A model generated the notes under the pieces. The model searched no databases, was not told the DNA's origin, and worked only from the letters and a program-made list of their open reading frames with translations. Positions 57,693 through 64,000 of a stretch of DNA of 64,000 bases are shown in pieces. The translations under genes and the position numbers were made by a program. The stretch covers positions 64,001 to 128,000 of the forward strand of contig JAJEKV010000480.1 of the NCBI GenBank assembly GCA_021234155.1. Reading direction: 5' to 3'. Position 1 is the first letter of the stretch. Each line of letters starts with the position of its first letter. The DNA comes from Isoetes taiwanensis (lineage: Eukaryota; Streptophyta; Lycopodiopsida; Isoetales; Isoetaceae).

Positions 57693-60600
57693 TTACATTG
57701 CATCTGGAAGTTTCTTGAAAGTCCTTGGTGCATAATATGCTTTTAGACGTGCACCATTAATTCTAGTTGGAAGTTCATTCCCTTGCAAATCCTGTAACAC
57801 TACAGATCCATTAGAAAAAACATTTTTTACCATATATGGTCCTGTCCATCGCATTCTCAACTTTCCTGGTTTTTTCCAATGCTTTGAATCATACAATAAC
57901 TCTAAGTCATTCTCTTTAAATTCCTTATTTTTATTATACTCATCATACCACTTCTTTCGTTGCTTTTGGAGTGCTTCTCTAGCCATATAAGCATGGAGGC
58001 GAACTTCATCAAGTTTTTCCAATTCGTGCAAGCGTGCTTTAAGGCTACCATCTTCATCTAGCTTCTCCTGAATTGCTACTCTTAGAGATGGGATTTCCAA
58101 TTCTATTGGCAAAATTGCTTCTTGGCCATACACTAACATAAAAGGAGTTGTTTTTGTGGCAACTTTGTAAGCTATTCTATAGGCCCATAATGCATCTAAC
58201 AATCTCTTATCCCAATCAGTCCTATTAGCGTTACAAATCTTCGTCATTATGTTACATAGAGTTTTATTGGTTCTTTCAACCTGGCCATTAGCTTGAGGAT
58301 GGTATGGGGTGCTTTTTTTATGGGATATTTCATATCGTTCAGTTAAGGCTGTAATTACTTCATTAACAAAGTGAGAACCCCTATCACTCACTAACTCTAA
58401 AGGACAACCAAACCTAATGATAATATTCTCATATAAAAAGGTTGCAACAACAGCAGCATTATCATGACGCGAGGCTTTGGCTTCGGCCCATTTAGTGACA
58501 TAATCCGTGCAAACTAATATATATTCACAACGAGTTTGCCATGAAGGAGGATTAATGGGGCCTACAAAATCTATGCTCCACTTCTCAAAGGGAATTATAG
58601 GAACTATTGGGTTCAATGGCATAGAATCTCTTCTAGTAGGTCGGCCTATCCGTTGGCAAGGGTCACAATGCTTCACATGGGCTTTTACATCAGAAAATAT
58701 TGTGGGCCACCAGTAACCTGCATTTAGCACTTTTTTAGCAGTTACGTCTGCAGCAAAGTGACCTCCCGCAGGGGAATCATGACAAGACTTAATAACTTTT
58801 TTCACCTCATGAGGGAATATGCATCTGCGCAATATATCATCCTTACCAATTCTATATAAGGTGCCTGCTAGTAAAGTGAAAGGCTTACACTTTTGAATCA
58901 GTCGCTTGCGCTCCATTGGTTTCATCTCCTCGGGAAATTCATTAGTAGAAAGAAATTCTGCCACATCTGAATACCACTCTGGTACTGCACTAACTGCAAA
59001 TAAATCTGCATCAAGCAAATCATCTTTAACCCCCTTATCCTTAGAATCTACTAATAATCTGGATAAATGGTCAGCAGATGCATGGGATCTTCCTGGTTTC
59101 ACAACAATCCGAAATTGAAACTCTTGTAACATGATTAACCATCGAGTGATCCTTCCCGTCCTGCAAGGTTTCAAAATTAGATACTTTAATGCTTGATGGT
59201 CAACATAGAAAACAAATTCTTTACCAAGTAAGTAGTGACGGAATTTTATTATAGAATAGATCATGCCTAACCCTTCCCGTTCAGTGGTTGAGTAGTTTCT
59301 TTCTGCATGAGATAACTGCCTACTTGCATAATAGATTGGGTGGTCCCAACCATCTTCTTGCATTTGGGACAAAATGCTTCCTATGGCATAAGCTGATGCA
59401 TCTACATGTACATGAAACTCATGATCCCATCTAGGAAACTTAAGTATAGGTGCGGTAAGCAACGCTTCTTTCAATATTGTAAAAGCCTTTTGACATTCAA
59501 TAGACCAATTATATTCATTTTCCTTCTTAAGAAGTGATGTCAAAGGTAAGGCCTTATCTGCATAATGTCTAATAAATCGACGATGATAACCAACATGGCC
59601 TAAGAAGGCTTGCAATTGCTTCACATTAACTGGTTGTACTAATTCAGATATGATTTTGGTTTTATCAGGATCAATAGCAATTCCTTGGCCAGAAACAATT
59701 CTCCCTAGTAATCTACCATGAGTAACTCCAAATATACATTTCATCGGGTTTAGAGAGATACCAAAGTCGCGACACTTTTTAAAGCACAATCGTAGTTTCT
59801 CTTTATGGTCCTGATACCTACTAAAAACACAAAAATCATCGAGAAACACCTCCATAAATTGCCTTATATAGTCCTTAAATGCGTTAATAACCACTCTTTG
59901 GAATGTAGCGGGAGCATTACATAATCCAAAGGGCATAACCCTATACTTGTAACAACCCCATTCAATGACAAATGTTGTCTTGTCTTGGTCTTCAGGAGCA
60001 ATGGTTACTTGATTATACCCAGTAAAACCGTCAAGGAAAGAGTAATATTCATGTCCAGCAACTGAATCTAACACGTTATCAGTAAATGGCACAGGAAATC
60101 CATCTTTAACTGTTACTGCATTCAATCGTCTATAGTCTACACACACTCTTAGTTTCTTATTCTTCTTTGGGACTATAACAATTGGTGACAGCCATTCACT
60201 ATTTTCAATAGGCTCTATAAAACCAGCTTCTAACAATTTGTCAATTTCTTCCTTAACTACACTTGAATAATTTGGATTCATCCTATAAGGTTTTTGTCTA
60301 ACTGCTCTTGCATTAGGTTCCAAGACAATCTTATGTACACTCAAAGCTGGAGATATACCTCTAAGGTCACGATAACTCCACGCAAATACATCTTGAAATT
60401 CTAAAAAGAGATCCATGTATTTTTGTCGATCCTCTTCCAAATTTTGGGCTCCAAGCTTGATCACTTTAGGTTCTTCTAGAGTCCCTAAATTTAAATCAAC
60501 AATCTCAGGAGAAGTTAGCATTGTTTGATCTACCCTAGGTGCAGTATGTGCAGGAGTCTCCTTTAATTTGGATTCCCCTTCCTCATATTTGGAGAAGTAG

Positions 60601-62684
60601 TCAGGATATTTCTCTTGTTCATCGTCTTCTATTTCTTCTGGAATGGTTTCGTTAGTAACATCCACACTTATAGTATAAGCATTTACACAATTCATCCATT
60701 CTTCTAAAGCAATGCTCGAAGTGTCTTCCCTAATGTTTAAATGCTCATAACCCATTTCCTCAACATACACTTGATCAGCCTCAATTCCCTTATTATTTCC
60801 ATTATAATCATCATCGTCATCGTTATCATCATCATTATCATCATCATCATAAGGGATGTCCTCTATAGAGGAGCTAGTATCACTATCATTTCCATCCCTA
60901 TCTCTAGATTGGATATGCACCCTAATTTTAATCTCATTGTTCCCATCCCCAATATGCAAGTAACCCGTAGACCAATCATGTTTAGCTGAAGCTTGCATCA
61001 ACCATGGCCTACCTAGTAACAATGGATAAGTAAACCCTCCACATGTCATTCTCAATATAACATAGTCCACAAAGAAAGTTACACCAGCAATTAATGTTTT
61101 TATTCCCGTAATCAATCCCAATGGTTGTACCCTCCTTTGATCAGCCATTCTAACCATAAAATGCACTGGTGCTGGCTTAGGCAATTCTAATTTTTCCCAT
61201 ATAGACTCAGGCATGATGTTCACGCCAGACCCTCCATCTATTGTGCAATTCCTTATTAAGGTTCCATTAATTTCAACATCTAGGCACGGGGAACTCATGT
61301 CGGCTATTATAGGCCATGCAGAATTTACAATTACCTCCCTATGACTCTTCAAAGCAGACATTAATATCTTACGACAACTAGGGGCAATTTGTAGTAATTG
61401 TTTAAAGGTGAGTGATGGTTGTTTATTTTCCATATCTTTTAAAATATCATAGGGTGACTCATTTTTCAAATTCATAACTCTCTTATACTTCTTATAAACA
61501 CCTTTATCCTTGCTTTTAGGTGGTTGTATCTCATTTATAATTTCTCTTACCGCTCTAGGTTGAGGCAATTCTTCGATTTCTTCAAACATCTCTTGTGAAT
61601 CCTTCATATCCACCTCGTCATCTGACAATTGTTCCTCAAACAATTTTCGCACCTCGTTATCATCATTATGAACTAAACTTTCATTATTAACCCCTTGTTG
61701 TTCTCTCTCCTTACGCAATTCCCTTTCTCTCCTTCTCAACTCCCTTGCATTACGAGTTTCTACAACATAAGCTGGAGTACTTGGCTCCCCAACGAATATG
61801 GCCCCACTATCAATGACAACCTCTTTACCCCTATTCTTAGAAGCAGGATTTTGTATCACTTTAAGCTTATGAGGACAATTTTCTTGGGCGTGCAACCCTT
61901 GGGTTTGACAGATTCCACATATTGGTTGGTAACCTATTGGCTTCATGGGATTTGGACATTGAGGCGCAATGTGCCCCATTTCTTGACATCTATAACATTG
62001 AACAGGTCTTCTTCTAAACATTTGTGGTCTTGGACCCCCAGTATTGGTTTGAGGAGTTGTGTTATACACAGGAACATGTTCCCTATAATCATACATTGGT
62101 TGAACTTGGTATCCTTGATATTGGGGAGATACTAAGGCTTGAGTTTGAGGTCTTATCATCCCAACTCCCATCCCTTGACGTAGTTGAAAACATTGGTCTG
62201 TTCTATGATTTGTTTTCCCACAATTTCGACAAGGAGGCTTAAATTCAGCAGGCGTTGGACATTCACTAGGAAGGTGACCATACCCTTTACATTTCACACA
62301 CCACATATTTGTTCTTTCTTTAGAAATTTGTGGTTTAGACTCCAAGCCTTTTATCCAATTTAATTGTAATTCAGTCATTTGCTTAGTTAAACTCTCAATC
62401 AATTCATCCTTAACCTTTGCAAGTTTAACATCCACAGGTTGTTCAGGTTCTTTTATGGGTAAAGTTGGAATTGAATTATTTGCACCTACTTGTGTTTTAC
62501 TATAATCAATTGTACCCATCATTGAAGGAAAAGTGCCAATAGGCATACCTGACATGTTTGCAATTGGACTTGCCTCTATAGAAATATTTGGAACCATAGC
62601 TGGTGCGGCACCTCCCAAAGCTCGAAGGCATTGCCATCCCCGGGATGATAATATCTTGCCATGCCAATCTTTGCTTGTTCCCAA
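57693..62684 (-). CDS. Gypsy Gag-Pol polyprotein (C-terminal Gag, PR, RT, RH, INT)
   Basis: An open frame of 1663 codons. Four zinc-knuckle-like CCHC boxes: CVKCKGYGHLPSEC (129-142), CRNCGKTNHRTDQC (152-165), CYRCQEMGHIAPQC (230-243) and a degenerate one with L in place of G/H spacing (256-270). Protease active site IDGGSGVNIM (Asp 483). An Asp/Asn run at 613-632. RT with VCVDYRRLNAVT, YNQVTIAPED, PFGLCNAPATFQR and the catalytic FLDD (947-950). RNase H with HVDASAYAIG (Asp 1095) and VDHQALKYL. Integrase zinc motif H1302, H1309, C1340, C1343; catalytic Asp 1372, Asp 1434, Glu 1470 with 35 residues between the last two. The frame ends after RINGARLKAYYAPRTF. The domains are apparently intact. 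The first codons are not the true N-terminus: Gag continues upstream in other frames. Confidence 0.93.
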   Translation of the reverse strand: MGTSKDWHGKILSSRGWQCLRALGGAAPAMVPNISIEASPIANMSGMPIGTFPSMMGTIDYSKTQVGANNSIPTLPIKEPEQPVDVKLAKVKDELIESLTKQMTELQLNWIKGLESKPQISKERTNMWCVKCKGYGHLPSECPTPAEFKPPCRNCGKTNHRTDQCFQLRQGMGVGMIRPQTQALVSPQYQGYQVQPMYDYREHVPVYNTTPQTNTGGPRPQMFRRRPVQCYRCQEMGHIAPQCPNPMKPIGYQPICGICQTQGLHAQENCPHKLKVIQNPASKNRGKEVVIDSGAIFVGEPSTPAYVVETRNARELRRRERELRKEREQQGVNNESLVHNDDNEVRKLFEEQLSDDEVDMKDSQEMFEEIEELPQPRAVREIINEIQPPKSKDKGVYKKYKRVMNLKNESPYDILKDMENKQPSLTFKQLLQIAPSCRKILMSALKSHREVIVNSAWPIIADMSSPCLDVEINGTLIRNCTIDGGSGVNIMPESIWEKLELPKPAPVHFMVRMADQRRVQPLGLITGIKTLIAGVTFFVDYVILRMTCGGFTYPLLLGRPWLMQASAKHDWSTGYLHIGDGNNEIKIRVHIQSRDRDGNDSDTSSSIEDIPYDDDDNDDDNDDDDDYNGNNKGIEADQVYVEEMGYEHLNIREDTSSIALEEWMNCVNAYTISVDVTNETIPEEIEDDEQEKYPDYFSKYEEGESKLKETPAHTAPRVDQTMLTSPEIVDLNLGTLEEPKVIKLGAQNLEEDRQKYMDLFLEFQDVFAWSYRDLRGISPALSVHKIVLEPNARAVRQKPYRMNPNYSSVVKEEIDKLLEAGFIEPIENSEWLSPIVIVPKKNKKLRVCVDYRRLNAVTVKDGFPVPFTDNVLDSVAGHEYYSFLDGFTGYNQVTIAPEDQDKTTFVIEWGCYKYRVMPFGLCNAPATFQRVVINAFKDYIRQFMEVFLDDFCVFSRYQDHKEKLRLCFKKCRDFGISLNPMKCIFGVTHGRLLGRIVSGQGIAIDPDKTKIISELVQPVNVKQLQAFLGHVGYHRRFIRHYADKALPLTSLLKKENEYNWSIECQKAFTILKEALLTAPILKFPRWDHEFHVHVDASAYAIGSILSQMQEDGWDHPIYYASRQLSHAERNYSTTEREGLGMIYSIIKFRHYLLGKEFVFYVDHQALKYLILKPCRTGRITRWLIMLQEFQFRIVVKPGRSHASADHLSRLLVDSKDKGVKDDLLDADLFAVSAVPEWYSDVAEFLSTNEFPEEMKPMERKRLIQKCKPFTLLAGTLYRIGKDDILRRCIFPHEVKKVIKSCHDSPAGGHFAADVTAKKVLNAGYWWPTIFSDVKAHVKHCDPCQRIGRPTRRDSMPLNPIVPIIPFEKWSIDFVGPINPPSWQTRCEYILVCTDYVTKWAEAKASRHDNAAVVATFLYENIIIRFGCPLELVSDRGSHFVNEVITALTERYEISHKKSTPYHPQANGQVERTNKTLCNIMTKICNANRTDWDKRLLDALWAYRIAYKVATKTTPFMLVYGQEAILPIELEIPSLRVAIQEKLDEDGSLKARLHELEKLDEVRLHAYMAREALQKQRKKWYDEYNKNKEFKENDLELLYDSKHWKKPGKLRMRWTGPYMVKNVFSNGSVVLQDLQGNELPTRINGARLKAYYAPRTFKKLPDAM

Positions 62685-63407
62685 CTTGAGGCATGCTTAA
62701 TAGCAGCTTCTAAAGTGGTAGGAGTTTGGCCCTTTGTAAAAAAACCAAGGTCAGGTGGTAATCCATTAGTAAAGTACCTCACTTGATCTTCTGCAGAAGG
62801 TGGAGGCTCCTTTTTCGCAAAGCGGATCTCACGAATCTAATCACATAACTCGCAAACTTTCTCGGTAAGAGCTTAATATAATTTAATTCATCACTTACTC
62901 TTTGTGCAAACCCCTTTGGTCTAAATGCGGTTAAGAACCCTTTTTCAAGTCATCCCATGTCAAAAAGGAGTAACATTTTAGCGACCCTATACCATTCCAC
63001 GGCACCATCTTGCAAGGTAGGAAGGAAAGAGTCTTAACCTCTCGGCATTCCCATCCTCTGATTTGCCTCACTTATAGTTAAAAGGCATGCACATGGGAGT
63101 CTGCATCAACACTCCCTAAGGCCAAAAATACAGGATATTTCATTTTTGAAGTCTTTTGTGCCATTGGAAGGAGTGTGTTAGTATTAGAAATTCTCAAGGT
63201 ACTCTCTTCCTCACTACTATCCCCAGAACTTGAAGGAAGTGTGCTGCTACTACTAAATCCCACTTCTACTAACAATCTTTCTTCTTCCAAAACTTGCTCA
63301 GCTAATTCCTTTCTTTTTCTCTCTCTAAGCTCTAGTCTAGCAATACGTTCAGTCTCTTGTCTAGCTATACTCTTTTTCCTCCTTTCTTCATCAAGACCCC
63401 AATTCAT
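62640..63407 (-). pseudogene. N-terminal Gag of the gypsy element, frame-shifted
   Basis: Starts MNWGLDEERRKKSIARQ at 63407 with a charged helix, a Ser-rich patch and MKYPVFLALG followed by VDADSH, the usual early Gag motif. The frame is lost at about 63080. Fragments such as RYFTNGLPPDLGFFTKGQTP and SWEQAKIGMARYYHPG (62782 to about 62640) follow in another frame, and the main polyprotein frame takes over near 62630. At least three breaks lie within 450 bp, although the remaining 5 kb is open. Several breaks sit at CG words. Confidence 0.7.
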
Positions 63408-63429
63408 TCATCAACAACGATTGCTCTAA

Positions 63430-63459
63430 TTAATTTCTCGGAATGCCCCCCAAAAAATA
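63430..63459 (-). other. Possible primer binding site next to the 5' LTR
   Basis: On the minus strand the 5' LTR is followed after about six bases by TGGGGGGCATTCCGAG, which begins with the TGG expected from pairing with a tRNA CCA end. I cannot name the matching tRNA. Confidence 0.35.
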
Positions 63460-64000
63460 TGTCGTGCAGACACGAAACCCAAGGTTCAAAGAACGATGTG
63501 TTGATGAAATGATAAGTAACAAGGGGAAATGAAGAGTTAGGTTGAGCTAGTACGAGGAGGTTCTGACGATGAAGCAATGTTACGTATCTCTTGGACACGA
63601 AAATGGCGACTCAATGCACTATGAAATGCAACAGGACGTCCCTGACAATTTCCCACACGTGCCCCTGCTTGTATTCTTTTTCTCTTGATATTTAAGATTG
63701 GTACAACATGTTTAGAATATGCCATTTAGCCATGCAAATGTAAATTATATTCTTGGCAATAATTGTTAATCACGTTCTCCAGTTAGATGCACTACTGATG
63801 CTGGTGCCCCGCATAACACAATACCCCCTGGGAACAACGTATGTGCATAAGTTCGTGCCCGTTTATTGTTGAGAATAAGAATTTTACGTTTTTCCTGATC
63901 GATCATTTTAAATGATTTTATTAGCTTATCCTGGTCCATTACTCCAACAACACCACAACTAGGCTCATAACTTCCGTTACACCACTTAAGCCTAGCTGCA
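63460..64000 (-). repeat. 5' LTR (right copy), truncated by the window end
   Basis: Begins TGTCGTGCAGACACG at 63460 and matches 54840-55380 except at two positions (C for T at about 63652, T for C at about 63998). The rest lies outside the window. Confidence 0.92.

Larger units (their letters stand above)
54840..64000 (-). mobile_element. Young Ty3/gypsy retrotransposon inserted in the Helitron (runs past window end)
   Basis: Minus orientation: the 5' LTR is on the right (63460 to beyond 64000), gag starts near 63407, the polyprotein ends at 57693, and the 3' LTR is on the left from 54840. Gene order is Gag, protease, RT, RNase H, integrase, so Ty3/gypsy. No chromodomain follows the integrase, and the RT and integrase wording is closest to the Athila/Tat side as I recall it. 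The likely target duplication on the left is GTGTC (54835-54839); the right one lies outside the window. LTR identity implies recent insertion. Confidence 0.9.

Overview
The window reads as nuclear DNA of a land plant with a large, transposon-rich genome. Only two clearly intact conserved genes are visible, both on the minus strand in a 3 kb island: a single-domain Pin1-type prolyl isomerase (36.3-37.0 kb, two exons) and a Golgi GDP-sugar transporter of the GFT1/GONST4 type (37.9-39.0 kb, intronless). Their sequences are plant-like. Which plant lineage cannot be settled from the sequence; a seed-free or gymnosperm lineage is a guess based on the TE mix.

Left third (0-16 kb): a degraded APE-type LINE is split into a 5' endonuclease half (about 1.2-2.6 kb) and a 3' reverse transcriptase half (6.4-8.7 kb) by about 3.8 kb of other DNA, which carries A/T-rich minisatellites, a GGCGCC-hairpin array and a captured WW-domain gene fragment. 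The LINE tail abuts a hAT-transposase-like pseudogene (minus strand, 8.7-10.4 kb). That pseudogene is broken by a 624 bp non-autonomous hAT element with exact 8 bp target duplications and six nested hairpins. A Tourist-like MITE (11.2-11.6 kb) follows, then a decayed minus-strand gene (11.8-13.7 kb) with an H-L-H motif and a downstream YCTKD motif, the signature of an HUH/Y1 rolling-circle endonuclease of the Replitron kind.

Middle (17-29 kb): an 11 kb LTR element with two 1.6 kb LTRs, matching 5 bp target duplications and a polypurine tract, but no reverse transcriptase that I can recognise and no evident primer binding site. At 29-36 kb lie intergenic DNA, small duplications, coding-like fragments (one kinase N-lobe) and a 214 bp MITE.

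Right third (39-64 kb): an L1-like LINE pseudogene upstream of GFT1; two Helitron remnants with matching hairpin-CTAG 3' ends that face each other across an unrecognised multi-exon gene (42.9-45.9 kb); a MITE with an uninserted paralogous site next to it; and a long Helitron Rep/helicase pseudogene (50.8-54.8 kb). That Helitron is cut by a young minus-strand Ty3/gypsy element (54.84 kb to beyond the window end) whose LTR copies differ at 2 of 541 compared positions and whose main polyprotein frame is open for 1663 codons.

Two themes run through the window. Five LINE-type 3' ends share a terminal hairpin followed by different microsatellites. Frame breaks and LTR-LTR disagreements in TE DNA fall often in CG-rich words, so some apparent frameshifts may be assembly errors at methylated sites.
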